Shown here one piece after another: positions 7,706-16,488 of a stretch of 61,481 bases of DNA. How positions within the stretch are numbered: position 1 is the stretch's first letter; each line of letters starts with the position of its first letter. Under the pieces are notes generated by a model. The model was not told where the DNA came from, made no database searches, and worked only from the letters and a program-made list of their open reading frames with translations. The stretch spans positions 1 through 61,481 of the forward strand of contig JBKQIP010000011.1 in NCBI GenBank assembly GCA_052148295.1, in the 5' to 3' direction. The translations under genes were made by a program, and so were the position numbers. The stretch is from Bog-473 sp052148295. Its GTDB lineage: Bacteria; Actinomycetota; Acidimicrobiia; Acidimicrobiales; RAAP-2.

Positions 7706-8152
7706 TCAGTTCACGGTGCAGTTCGCGCCGTTGTTGTAGGTCGTACAAGCGCCGTGACCGAAGACTGCGACCAAGATGAGGGCGAGGATGAAAAGGGCGA
7801 TCAGGGAGAAGCCCACGATGATGCCGGCCAGCGCCATGCCGCTACCTCCCTGAGCACCGTTGGAGTTCCTGATCTGAGCGCGGGCGACGAAGCCGAAGAT
7901 GATGCCGAGGATGCAGGGAATCCCGAAGAAGAGGGGAACGACGCCAGCGCAGCCGCATACCAGCGCGGCCACCGCCATTCCGTTGGTCGTTCGGACCGAC
8001 GCCGGAGGCCCCTGAAACGCTGGATAGCCGGGCATCGCCCCCGGGGCCCGAACGGGATCGAATGCCAACGGGGGACCCGTCCACGCCTCGGGCGGATACC
8101 ACTTGCCGTCGGAGGCCAACCACCACCCGGGTCCCTGCGATGTGTCGCTCAT
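7706..8152 (-). CDS. DUF2510/DUF4190-type small membrane protein
   Basis: 148 residues. The N-terminus carries the short GWWLASDGKWYPPE motif (DUF2510-like, common in actinobacterial membrane proteins), followed by a Pro-rich linker. Two hydrophobic segments follow (about residues 57-90 and 105-130), with the DUF4190 hallmark of an alternating Gly/Ala/Ile-rich pair and an ARAQIRNS loop. The C-terminus after the last helix is short and has two cysteines (GACTTYNNGANC). Probably a two-helix inner-membrane protein of unknown role. Confidence 0.85.
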   Translation of the reverse strand: MSDTSQGPGWWLASDGKWYPPEAWTGPPLAFDPVRAPGAMPGYPAFQGPPASVRTTNGMAVAALVCGCAGVVPLFFGIPCILGIIFGFVARAQIRNSNGAQGGSGMALAGIIVGFSLIALFILALILVAVFGHGACTTYNNGANCTVN

Positions 8153-8304
8153 GACTGGTCGTTCTCGATTCGCCCGTCCGTCGGCTCGCGGAGCATCAGC
8201 CGCTCACTCTAGGCGTGGCGGGTCCCAGGGGCGTGTCTCGAGGTCGCCAAGGACACCGACGGCTCGTGATCGTCACCTCGCGTAGTCGTCACTTCGCGTG
8301 GTCG

Positions 8305-8535
8305 TCACGCTACGAATGGGCAGTGGCGACAACCCGAATGACAGCAGGTGCCTCGGGACTTCAGGTATGCGGCGGTGAGCACGAAGAGGCCAGTGCGGGG
8401 ATCGGCGTAGCCTATGTCCCCCCGACTCAAGGCCAGCGCGTGCTCGAGGACGATGACCTCGTAGTCGGCATCGGTGGGCGAGAGCCGGTCGCGATGAGGT
8501 TCGGTCAGGGGCCGATCGGCGATCGGTTCATCCAT
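8305..8535 (-). CDS. DUF5522-type Cys-rich small protein
   Basis: 76 residues. The C-terminus ends RGTCCHSGCRHCPFVA, matching the CC..GCRHCP(Y/F) signature I know from DUF5522. It is preceded by the typical DP.TGLFVLTAAYLKSRG segment. The cysteine/histidine cluster suggests binding of a metal, perhaps zinc or iron-sulfur, but this is inference. The start at MDEPIADRP was preferred over an upstream ATG because homologous sequence begins about here. Monocistronic between a membrane-protein gene and the HU gene. Confidence 0.78.
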   Translation of the reverse strand: MDEPIADRPLTEPHRDRLSPTDADYEVIVLEHALALSRGDIGYADPRTGLFVLTAAYLKSRGTCCHSGCRHCPFVA

Positions 8536-8595
8536 GCGGCCTGAAGCGTTCGACGTGCTCGCTGCCGGCCTCATTCGACCGGCGGGCCCGAGGGG

Positions 8596-9147
8596 CTACT
8601 TGGCGGCCGGGGCCTTCTTGGCGGCGGCCTTCTTGGTCGCCGGGGCCTTCTTGGCCGCCGGGGCCTTCTTGGCAGCAGCCTTCTTGGTCGCCGGGGCCTT
8701 GGTGGCGGCCGCGGTCTTCTTGACGGGGGCCCTCTTGGCGGCCGCGGCCTTGGTGGCCGCCGGAGCCTTCTTGGCCGATGCCTTGGGTGCGGCGACGGTC
8801 GACTTCCCGGCGGCGGCAACGGCGGCGGCCACGGTGGGGAAGACGCCCGCCTTCAACTTCGGGGCAGTCGAGGGATTCAGCACGGCATCCTTGAAGGCCT
8901 TCACCGGGGTGATGCGAGCCTTCTTGGAGGCCTTGATCCGGATGGTCTCTCCCGTGGCCGGATTGCGCCCCATTCGCGCGGCCCGGTTGACCTTTACGAA
9001 TTTCGCGAATCCGGGGATCGAAATCGGTTCCCCCTTCGCTACGACGGCGGTCACCACATCGGTGAAGCCGTCGAGAACGGCTGTCACCGTTTTGAGCTCC
9101 ACGTCCGCCTGCACCGCCACTGCTTTGGCCAAATCTCTTTTGTTCAT
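8596..9147 (-). CDS. HU-family DNA-binding protein with Lys/Ala-rich tail
   Basis: 183 residues. Residues 1-90 are an HU/IHF fold (MNKRDLAKAVA, ISIPGFAKFVKV, then the DNA-binding arm RMGRNPATGETIRI). Residues from about 115 on are a low-complexity tail of AAKKAP/ATKK units like that of mycobacterial HupB and eukaryotic H1. The last 34 residues are two copies of a 17-residue unit. This type of protein compacts the nucleoid. An ATG nine bases upstream (MSTMNKRD) is an equally possible start; neither has a strong Shine-Dalgarno. Confidence 0.92.
   Translation of the reverse strand: MNKRDLAKAVAVQADVELKTVTAVLDGFTDVVTAVVAKGEPISIPGFAKFVKVNRAARMGRNPATGETIRIKASKKARITPVKAFKDAVLNPSTAPKLKAGVFPTVAAAVAAAGKSTVAAPKASAKKAPAATKAAAAKRAPVKKTAAATKAPATKKAAAKKAPAAKKAPATKKAAAKKAPAAK
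8599..8700 (-). repeat. Two 51-bp direct repeats coding the HU tail
   Basis: Two adjacent 51-bp units encode KAPATKKAAAKKAPAAK twice. The DNA copies differ at only a few silent positions. Further shorter degenerate units extend upstream to about 8780. Such coding repeats expand and contract by slippage. Confidence 0.8.
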
Positions 9148-9362
9148 AGTGGACATTGTGGCCGATCGCACCGCCGCCGTGCACATTCAAGAGGACGAAC
9201 ATGTCTCTCGGGACCGAATTCCGCCTTTGGATGGCGATGGCAGCACCCGACCGACGCCATGATCGGCCGACCGCGCCAGGTGATGGTGTCGTGGCTGTCG
9301 ACGGTGTCCAACCGGGAGGAAGGGTCACGGCCGTTTCCCGAGAAAGCAAACCGGGTCATACC

Positions 9363-10841
9363 ATGGGACCGATGACGACCGAGGACAATGCCGACACCGA
9401 CCGTTGGATGGGCCAGGTGAACCGGGAGCGAATCGAGCACAGTACGGCGTCGCGGTACCGCAGCATCGAGGAGCGGGTGGAGTTGGGGAAATCGATACGA
9501 TCCCGTGTTCCTCGAGCCAGCCACGCCGAGGTGCCGGCCGACGCCGACCGACCTGATCCGCTCGCCTTCCTCGAGGAGCAAGCGGCCGACAGGGTGCCCG
9601 AGCTCGTCCCGATCCGCCACGGACGAATGCTGCAGTCACCCTTCGCCTAATACCGCGGCGCCGCACTGGGCATGGCCTCCGATTTGGCCAAGACACCTCA
9701 GACCGGTCTCACCGTGCAGGCCTGTGGCGATGCACACATGTTGAATTTCGGTGTCTTCGGGACTCCGGAGCGGCACCTTGTCTTCGATGTCAACGACTTC
9801 GACGAGACCCTGCCCGGCCCCTGGGAATGGGATGTCAAGCGGCTCGCGGCCAGTCTCGCCGTCGCCGGACGAACCCGGGAATTCACCGACAAGGAGCGGC
9901 GCAAGATCGTCCTCGGTGCGGTGGAGGCCTATCGCCTGGCCATGCGCCAGTTCGCCGGCATGCGCAACATCGAGGTCTGGTACTCGAGGATCGACATGGA
10001 CCGATTGATGATCGAGCAAGGATCGCACCTTCGAGAGGTCACCCGACAGCGGCTCGAGACGGTTCTGGCCAAGGCGAGGACGCACGACAGCCTGCAGGCT
10101 CTGGCCAAACTGACCCAAATGGTCGGGGGACGGCATCGGGTCATCAGCGACCCACCGTTGATCGTCCCTGTCGAGGAATTGCTGCCCGACAAGGAAGTCG
10201 ACGCCCTGTACGATCAGCTTCGCCGGCTGATCGCCGTGTACCGACGGAGTCTGCACTCGAGCCTGCACCCGCTGCTCGACCAATACGAGCTGGTGCACAT
10301 GGCCCGCAAGGTGGTCGGTGTGGGCAGTGTCGGGACCCGCTCGTGGATCCTCCTATTGCGAGGGCGGGATTCAGATGACCCCCTGATCCTTCAAGCCAAG
10401 CAGGCCATGCCCTCGGTGCTCGAGCGCTTCACGAAGAAGAGCGAGTTCACCAACCAAGGGGCCCGGGTCGTGGCGGGGCAACAGGCCATGCAGGCATCGA
10501 GCGACATCTTCCTCGGATGGGGACGAGAGGACCATCTCATGCCCTCTGCCGTCGACTTCTACTTCCGCCAGCTCCGGGACTGGAAAGGCTCGATCGACAT
10601 CGACGTGATGGCACCGTTCGGCATGGTGCCCTACGCGAGCGTATGTGGGTGGACGCTGGCCCGAGCCCACGCCCGGTCGGGTGACCGGATTGCCATCGCC
10701 TCCTACCTAGGCAACGGCAAGTCGTTCGGCGAGGCCATCGTGGAGTTCTCCGAGAGCTACGCCGACCTGAACCAACGTGACTACGAGCGGTTGCAGCGGG
10801 CGGTCGCCGATGGTCGCATCACGGCACAAGAGGGATTCTGA
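9363..10841 (+). pseudogene. DUF2252 protein gene interrupted by one in-frame TAA
   Basis: The frame 9363-9647 ends in GRMLQSPFA, then TAA (9648-9650), and continues in the same frame with YRGAALGMASDL. Intact DUF2252 proteins read GRM..SPF.(F/Y)YRGAA with no break, so one codon became a stop. The rest is typical: CGDAHMLNFG, FDVNDFDETLPGPWEWDVKRLA, and a long kinase-like C-terminal lobe. Without the stop the product would be about 492 residues, a normal family length. The family has a protein-kinase-like fold of unknown function. Either the gene is dead, or two pieces are made (an ATG at 9672 could restart), or the stop is a sequence error. An ATG at 9372 is an alternative first start. Confidence 0.82.
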
Positions 10842-10847
10842 GCCCAC

Positions 10848-11096
10848 GTGCCGACTGTGCGAGGCGAGGCGGACTCGATAGCCAAGCCCGGCCTCACGCA
10901 CGTCGGGTTGCCGTGCGATGACCTCGACACCACGCGGGCCGAACTCGAGGGGAGAGGCGTTGCCTTTCTGACGTCGGGAATTGCCGACGTCGCCGGCCTG
11001 CGGACCACGTGGTGCTCGGACCCGTGGGGCACGGTCATTATCTTGCTCGAGAAGAGCGTGACCAACCGTCCCTATTGGCGCCAATTCGACTCCTGA
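10848..11096 (+). pseudogene. C-terminal half of a VOC-superfamily protein (remnant)
   Basis: 82 residues from a GTG. The segment GLTHVGLPCDDLDTTRAELE through GLRTTWCSDPWGTVIILLE is the second half of a glyoxalase/VOC protein (His then ..DPWG..I.LLE). No first module exists upstream, where the DUF2252 frame ends 6 bases before. It looks like the surviving 3' end of a longer VOC gene, perhaps removed by deletion, though a one-module dimeric VOC protein cannot be excluded. No good ribosome binding site. Confidence 0.6.
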
Positions 11097-11137
11097 GCGC
11101 GGCCGGCGCGGCCACGCCGCAAAGAGACATGTCACGA

Positions 11138-12073
11138 TCAGAGATCAGCGGCAACCCGGAAGCCGAGGTTGCCGGTCGAGCTGTCCGCCCCGCTGCCGAA
11201 CCGGGCCGACACCCGGTAGCGCCGGCAATAGGAGGCGTGGCACAGGTATGAGCCACCGCGCTGGACGCGGATCGAGCCCGTCGGCGGACCCAGAGGACCC
11301 GGCACGGGCGACACGCCGTAGTAGCCGACGTCCAGCCAGTCCGCGCACCATTCCCAGACGTTTCCCGTCATGTTGTAGATCCCGTACCCGTTCGGTTCGT
11401 ACGCGCCCACGGGCGCCGTTCCCATATAACCATCCGCCCCGGTGTTCCCTCCGGGAAACTCCCCTTGGAAGACGTTCATGCGATGCGTGCTGCCCGGTTC
11501 GAGTTCGCCTCCCCATGGGAACGGTTGGTCTTGGAGGCCGCCGCGCGCCGCCGCCTCCCATTCAGCCTCGGTGGGCAACCGGGTCCCCGACCAGGCGCAG
11601 TATGCCTGCGCGTCGTTCCACGAGATGTGGACCACCGGGTGGTCAGGACGGTCGGTGGTGGCAGAGCTCGCCCCCTCGGGATGTCGCCAGTCTGCGCCCA
11701 TGACCTGGCGCCACCACGGGGCGCTCTGGACGCCGCGCGTGGGCGGGAACTCGTCCGGGAGGAGGCCGGCGAACACAAACGACCACCCGTACGCCTCTGC
11801 GTCGGTCCGCCAACCGGTGGCCTCGACAAACGCCGCGAACTGCTCATTGGTGACGGCATAGCTGTCAATCTGGAATGCCGCCAATGCCACGTCATGGACG
11901 GGGCCCTCTCCGTCCCCCGGGTAGGCCCACTCCGATTGGTCGCCCATGCGGAAGAGCCCGCCGGGCACGGACACGAGCGAACGCGGGGGTTGACCTCCCC
12001 CGGGCCCGCCGGGTGTGCGCTCGGACGAGAGGGACGCCGGCGGGCGACGCGGGGCGCAGCACGGGTCGGGCAT
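11138..12073 (-). CDS. Formylglycine-generating enzyme (FGE/SUMF1 family)
   Basis: 311 residues. FGE oxidises a cysteine in a CxPxR motif of sulfatases to formylglycine. Visible family elements are VSVPGGLFRMGD near residue 35, a V.NEQFAAFVEATG segment, PVVHISWNDAQAYCAW, RLPTEAEWEAAARGG, GNVWEWCADW, and the active-site block GGSYLCHASYC. There Cys278 and Cys283 have the spacing of human Cys336/Cys341, so it looks like a copper-dependent true FGE rather than a cysteine-lacking paralogue. DSSTGNLGFR closes the fold. No signal peptide. No sulfatase with CxPxR is in the window, so the substrate is elsewhere. Confidence 0.92.
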   Translation of the reverse strand: MPDPCCAPRRPPASLSSERTPGGPGGGQPPRSLVSVPGGLFRMGDQSEWAYPGDGEGPVHDVALAAFQIDSYAVTNEQFAAFVEATGWRTDAEAYGWSFVFAGLLPDEFPPTRGVQSAPWWRQVMGADWRHPEGASSATTDRPDHPVVHISWNDAQAYCAWSGTRLPTEAEWEAAARGGLQDQPFPWGGELEPGSTHRMNVFQGEFPGGNTGADGYMGTAPVGAYEPNGYGIYNMTGNVWEWCADWLDVGYYGVSPVPGPLGPPTGSIRVQRGGSYLCHASYCRRYRVSARFGSGADSSTGNLGFRVAADL

Positions 12074-12178
12074 AGTCGAGAGGGTATCGCCGGCTCCGGC
12101 CGGGGTGTTCTGACCCAGAGCGCCGTGGCCGAGGAATGCGCCGGCTGGTCCCGCGACGCGTCAGCCCGGGGAACCGCC

Positions 12179-12427
12179 CTAGGCGACGCCATTCGTCAGG
12201 TCGCCGGGGAGTGGATCCTGAGAGGGAACTGGGTTCAGCGAGGCCAATTCGATGTTGAGGTCTCGCAGGAGCTCGAGCACGCCATGGAGTCGCGCCTGGT
12301 CGGGCACCCATCCGACCAGGTAGGTCAACCCGTGGTCGACGTGGCTGACATCGAAGCCGTCAAGAGCCGCCACAAGTGTCGGGCTCAAGCGCCCTCGCAC
12401 CGCGATTTCGAAGCTCTCCCCGGTCAA
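12179..12427 (-). CDS. Small conserved-looking hypothetical protein
   Basis: 82 residues: MTGESFEIAVRGRLSP, then a helix LVAALDGFDV, strands around THVDHGL/TYLVGWV, and a helix DQARLHGVLELLRDLNIEL. The pattern (strand, helix, strand, helix, strand) resembles an ACT- or ferredoxin-like small alpha/beta domain seen as standalone proteins in actinobacteria. I cannot name the family. Codon use matches real genes here. It lies behind the FGE gene on the same strand, about 100 bp upstream. Confidence 0.65.
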   Translation of the reverse strand: MTGESFEIAVRGRLSPTLVAALDGFDVSHVDHGLTYLVGWVPDQARLHGVLELLRDLNIELASLNPVPSQDPLPGDLTNGVA

Positions 12428-12753
12428 GGCGTTTCTTTCTGATGGATCGCTCCGCCGCGTGTTCGGCTCGCGCCGGTGATCGCTGCCCGCGCCCCGCGAA
12501 CACCATTGACGATGCTCAGCATGCTCCTCACCTTCTCAGTGCGGATCGACTTCTCAGACGAGATCGCCTCCGGGCCTTCGGATCGAGCGTCCGGGCTGCC
12601 GTGACCCCACGTCCATCCTGGGGTACGGAGCGGACGGAGTCGTCATCCCCAGGGGGTGATCGTCTGCGGGCTGCTCGGCCTCCGTATGACGTGCTGGCCT
12701 ACAACGGGAGTTGATGCAAAGATGGCGTCGGGACACGGGAAACGAGTCGGAAG
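12428..12753. other. Intergenic region upstream of the LAL regulator
   Basis: About 325 bp between the divergent small hypothetical gene and the LuxR-type regulator. I see no gene. Frames crossing it lose coding-like third-position GC. It should contain both promoters. Confidence 0.5.
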
Positions 12754-15357
12754 ATGGTGACAGGTCTCGCGGGGGCGACCCATGTGGTCGATCGCCCGGC
12801 GCTGCGACGGCGTCTGGACCAGTCCCTCGTACTGCCCCTTTCCCTGATCGTCGCTCCGGCGGGCGCGGGAAAGTCCGTGCTGCTGGCCCAGTGGGTCAGC
12901 AGCCACCCTGAACTGGATTTTGTGTGGTTGGAAGTCACCGAGGCCGACAACGATCCGGTCCGATTCGCTCAACGCCTCATGCTGGGCCTGGCGGAGATAC
13001 GGCCCGAATTTGCCGACTTCGAGAACCTGATCTCCCTGCACGGCGGCGGCCTCGGCACCGCGATGGTGGAGGCCCTCGGGTCTCAGCTGGCCCGCTTCCC
13101 CGAGGTCGTCATCGTGCTGGACGACCTCAATCGCCTGTCCAATGCCGCCCTCCTCGGTGATCTTGGTCGGTTGGCCGCCCTCCTGCCTCCCAACGCCCAT
13201 CTGGTGCTCTCCACCCGGGTCGACCTGCCCATCGCATGGAGCCGCCATCGGCTCCGTCACGAAGTGGTCGAGATCCGCCAGGCGGACCTGGCGCTCGACG
13301 AGGCCGCCTCGGCCCAGCTTCTCGAGCGGATCGCCGGGCGTCCCATGGGAGCCGACGCGGTGACCGCCCTGGTCAATCGCACCGAGGGATGGGCCGCCGG
13401 GTTGCAACTGGCCGCCATGACGCTGAGGCTCCATGCCGATCCGGAGGAATTCGTCGCCCAGTTCAGCGGCAACGACCGCCTGATCGCCGACTATCTCAGC
13501 GAAGAGGTCCTCGGAGCCCAATCGGAGAGCCGCCGCGAACTGCTCCTCCGGATCTCCATACTCGACGAAATGTGTGCCGATCTGGTTGCTCATCTGACGG
13601 GCGAACCCAATCCGCAACTCGTGCTCGAAGAGTTGGAACGGGAATCGATGTTCCTGGTGCCGCTCGACACGACTCGCTCCCGCTTCCGCTTTCACCATCT
13701 TTTCCGTGACCTCCTGCGCTTCCGACTGCGGGCCGAGGATCCCCCAGCCGAAGCACGGCTCCTCGTGCAAGCCGCAGATTGGCATCTCGAGCGTCAGGAA
13801 GTGAGCGTCGCGGTCGAGTACCTCCTGCGGGCCCGGGACTGGCCGAGAGCGCTGGACGTGATCATGGCTCGAGGCTCCGAGGTGTTCGAGCGGGGCCAGA
13901 TGGCCACGGTCATCCGCTGGATCAACCTGGTTCCAGGCCCCGCTCGGGCGGGACGCCACGACGTCAGCCTCCTACTCGGCATTCTCACCGGGATGGACGG
14001 CCATTTGGCGGGCGCAGAAGACACCTTGCGCAGGGTGGCCACCGATCCGGAGGCGTCTCCGGGGGAACGAGCGTGCGCGCTGACCTTCCAAGCCGCCATG
14101 GCCCAGGGTCGTCCCCGCCCCGAGATCTCCATCGACATGGCCCGGCGTGCCCTCGACGCACTCGACGACCTCGCCGATGACCAGCCACCCGTCATCATGA
14201 ACCTGAGCGACCCCCAATCGCTGAAGACCATGGCGGTCGTCTCCGGAGGTCGGGCCCACTTCTACGCCGGCCACACGGATGAAGCCCGGGACTGGCTCGA
14301 ACGCGGTATGGCCAGTGCAGGAGTGGTCTATTCGATATGGAGGATCAGCACCCTCGGCTCCCTGGGTCTTCTCGAGGCCTGGTGTGGACGCACCCGGCGG
14401 GTCGACCGGCTGGTCGACGAAGCCTTGGCCATCGCCCGGGACGCGGGGCTGTTGGCCCATCCATGCACCGCCGACGCTTTTCTCGCCACCACGCTCGCTT
14501 CCCTGGAGCGGGGTGAACCCCACCGGGCCGCCGTTTCACTTCACGAAGGCACGGTGAGGGCCATGGCCAATCGGCGCACCCAGCTCTCGTGGATCGGCCT
14601 TCTCGAGACCGGTCTGCTGCAGGCAGCCCAGGGACAGGTGGAGGAGGCGACCGGTACGATCCTCTCGACCTCGAGCAAACTGCGTTCGCCCCCGCCACCG
14701 CTTGTGGCCGACGGGATGCTCGCCCTGCGAAGTCGCCTGCTTCGGCTCAGCGGATCCCCCGAGCGGGCGTTGGACATCCTGACCAACGTGGCGCCGACGT
14801 CGTGCGCTGTGGCGTTCGAGCTCGGTGCGGCCGCCCTCATGCTCGGTCGGGTCGACCTGGCTCGGAAGGCCCTGGATGCGGTGCCGACCATCGGCGAAAC
14901 TACGGCGCCACTGGCCACGGTTCAGCATCTGATCCTGTTGGCCTGGATGTCCGAGGCGGAGGGCTATCCCGATGACGTCCGAACGCATCTCCTCGACGCG
15001 ATGGCGACGGCCGAGCGTCATTCGCTGGTCGACGTCTTCGTCCGGGTCGGACCGCCCATTGTGGGGCTGCTTTCCGGACTCCCCGATGTCCAGGCATCGT
15101 TTCGGGAATCCATCCTCCAACGAGCCCGGGACGTGTACTCCGCTTCGCCCGGTGGCGAACTGGTCGATCCCCTTACCAACCGGGAGCTCGAGATCCTCAC
15201 GTACCTGCCCGGTCGTTACACCAACGCCGAGCTCGCTGAGCACTGCTACGTGTCCGTGAACACCATCAAGACTCACATGGCCCATATCTACCGGAAGCTC
15301 GGGGTCGCCAATCGCCGGGGTGCCATCGTACGAGCCCGCGAGATCGGGCTCCTTTGA
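12754..15357 (+). CDS. LAL-type (MalT-like) LuxR-family transcriptional regulator with ATPase domain
   Basis: 867 residues, the usual size of large ATP-binding LuxR regulators. An N-terminal STAND ATPase has Walker A APAGAGKS (residues 34-41) and Walker B VIVLDDLNRL (about 114-123). A helical TPR-like region (about 330-760) would sense a ligand. The C-terminal LuxR helix-turn-helix (about 805-865: LTNRELEILTYLPGRYTNAELA, then SVNTIKTHMAHIYRKLGV) binds DNA. MalT relatives bind an inducer and ATP, multimerise and activate transcription. The ligand and targets are unknown. A strong hairpin lies just after the stop. Confidence 0.92.
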   Translation: MVTGLAGATHVVDRPALRRRLDQSLVLPLSLIVAPAGAGKSVLLAQWVSSHPELDFVWLEVTEADNDPVRFAQRLMLGLAEIRPEFADFENLISLHGGGLGTAMVEALGSQLARFPEVVIVLDDLNRLSNAALLGDLGRLAALLPPNAHLVLSTRVDLPIAWSRHRLRHEVVEIRQADLALDEAASAQLLERIAGRPMGADAVTALVNRTEGWAAGLQLAAMTLRLHADPEEFVAQFSGNDRLIADYLSEEVLGAQSESRRELLLRISILDEMCADLVAHLTGEPNPQLVLEELERESMFLVPLDTTRSRFRFHHLFRDLLRFRLRAEDPPAEARLLVQAADWHLERQEVSVAVEYLLRARDWPRALDVIMARGSEVFERGQMATVIRWINLVPGPARAGRHDVSLLLGILTGMDGHLAGAEDTLRRVATDPEASPGERACALTFQAAMAQGRPRPEISIDMARRALDALDDLADDQPPVIMNLSDPQSLKTMAVVSGGRAHFYAGHTDEARDWLERGMASAGVVYSIWRISTLGSLGLLEAWCGRTRRVDRLVDEALAIARDAGLLAHPCTADAFLATTLASLERGEPHRAAVSLHEGTVRAMANRRTQLSWIGLLETGLLQAAQGQVEEATGTILSTSSKLRSPPPPLVADGMLALRSRLLRLSGSPERALDILTNVAPTSCAVAFELGAAALMLGRVDLARKALDAVPTIGETTAPLATVQHLILLAWMSEAEGYPDDVRTHLLDAMATAERHSLVDVFVRVGPPIVGLLSGLPDVQASFRESILQRARDVYSASPGGELVDPLTNRELEILTYLPGRYTNAELAEHCYVSVNTIKTHMAHIYRKLGVANRRGAIVRAREIGLL

Positions 15358-15371
15358 CGTGACCGGGACCT

Positions 15372-15392
15372 CGCCCGGTCGCCGACCGGGCG
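15372..15392 (+). terminator. Hairpin after the LAL regulator
   Basis: CGCCCGGTC, loop GCC, GACCGGGCG: a perfect 9-bp GC stem 14 bp after the stop codon. There is no T-run, as is common for terminators in high-GC actinobacteria. Confidence 0.6.
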
Positions 15393-15593
15393 AAAGGCCC
15401 TGGGTATCGCCACGAGAGGTGTGCGAGGTCACCCCTCCAGGGTGATGATTCATCGCTCGCCATCATGGTTTGATCGTCATGCCGACATCGATGCCGGACT
15501 CTTCCCGGTCGAGTTCTCCGACACGAAGGCCGAGCGGTGTTCGACACGGGTGCTCAGATTGAGAGAGAGACACGCACCAAGAAGGAGTTGCCG

Positions 15594-15989
15594 ATGACCG
15601 CCACGACCTACCCGATGCTGGACATCTTCTGGACCATGTTGGAGATCTTCCTCTTCATCATCTACTTTTGGCTGCTCATCATCATTTTTTCGGATATCTT
15701 CCGCAGCCGCGATCTGGGGGGTGGAGCCAAAGCGCTGTGGGTCATCTTCGTCGTCATCATCCCGTTGTTCGGGATCCTGATCTACCTGATCGCCCGAGGC
15801 GGCAAGATGCATGAGCGGGCGGCCCTGCAAGCCCAACAGCAGCAGGAAGCATTCGAGAGCAAGGTCAAGGAGGCGGCGGGGAGCAGCGCGGCGGAGCAGC
15901 TGGCGCAGCTGGCCGATCTCAGGGACAGCGGTGCCATCACCGACACCGAGTTCGCGGCGCAGAAAGCCAAGCTCCTCTCCTCGTCGTGA
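15594..15989 (+). CDS. PLDc_N-type membrane protein with SHOCT domain
   Basis: 131 residues. Two membrane helices (about residues 10-32 and 46-64) with the IFRSRDLGGGAKALWVIFVVIIPLFGILIYLI pattern of the phospholipase D N-terminal-like domain; no catalytic PLD domain follows. A charged coiled-coil linker leads to a C-terminal SHOCT motif (LAQLADLRDSGAITDTEFAAQKAKLL). Such proteins are small inner-membrane proteins, possibly oligomerising through SHOCT. The ATG was chosen behind AAGGAG at 15582; a longer frame lacks a ribosome binding site. Confidence 0.9.
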   Translation: MTATTYPMLDIFWTMLEIFLFIIYFWLLIIIFSDIFRSRDLGGGAKALWVIFVVIIPLFGILIYLIARGGKMHERAALQAQQQQEAFESKVKEAAGSSAAEQLAQLADLRDSGAITDTEFAAQKAKLLSSS

Positions 15990-16257
15990 GCATGAGGCAC
16001 CTGATCCCTTCTGAATTGTCACCCGTGGGGCCCGGCCGGGGACGTGCCGAGCCAGGCGAAGTGACCCATGTGCCGATCGAACGCACTCTCGATGTCCTCG
16101 TCGTGGCAGTATTACTCCTTGGTATTGTCGCAGCGCGTATCGACCAGGGAATCTCCGGTTCTCGTGCGGTCGGTCGTCGCGCCGCCCGGTCAGTCGTGGA
16201 GGACAGCGGAGGGCACTGCGACCTTCCCGGGGGAGATGGTCAAACCGAAGGGACCGC

Positions 16258-16347
16258 ATGTACTACGTAGGCTCAATAGTCTTCATCTTCCTGGCCATCT
16301 TGATGATCGTGGTTTTTGTCAAGAAGTGGCGGGAACGCAGTGGTTGA
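16258..16347 (+). CDS. 29-residue single-span membrane peptide
   Basis: ATG at 16258 behind AAGGGA (16248-16253) opens a 29-codon frame: a short start MYYVGS, about 16 hydrophobic residues (IVFIFLAILMIVVFV), then KKWRERSG. A single helix with a positively charged cytoplasmic end is typical of regulatory microproteins. It lies between two membrane-protein genes on the same strand. The charge pattern supports it, but such a short frame could be chance. Confidence 0.5.
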   Translation: MYYVGSIVFIFLAILMIVVFVKKWRERSG

Positions 16348-16488
16348 GTGCGCTCGTCCCCTCGTCCCCGCGGCGCCCCCGCCCGTGGTGATGGCTCACC
16401 GGCGCGGCCGCTCCGCCGGAGGCGGGGAGAGCCGGCTGCCGCACTCGAGCGATGCTCCACGTGAGTGGGGAGAGAGAGCGGGGACGGC

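Noticed and set aside
6645..7739. 364-codon plus-strand frame
   Set aside because: Shadow of the alcohol dehydrogenase, whose zinc motifs are on the minus strand.
9640..9660. Stop-codon recoding (selenocysteine or pyrrolysine) at the DUF2252 break
   Set aside because: The stop is TAA, not TGA or TAG, and no recoding element is seen; a mutation or error is simpler.
11465..12442. 325-codon plus-strand frame
   Set aside because: Shadow of the FGE gene on the minus strand.
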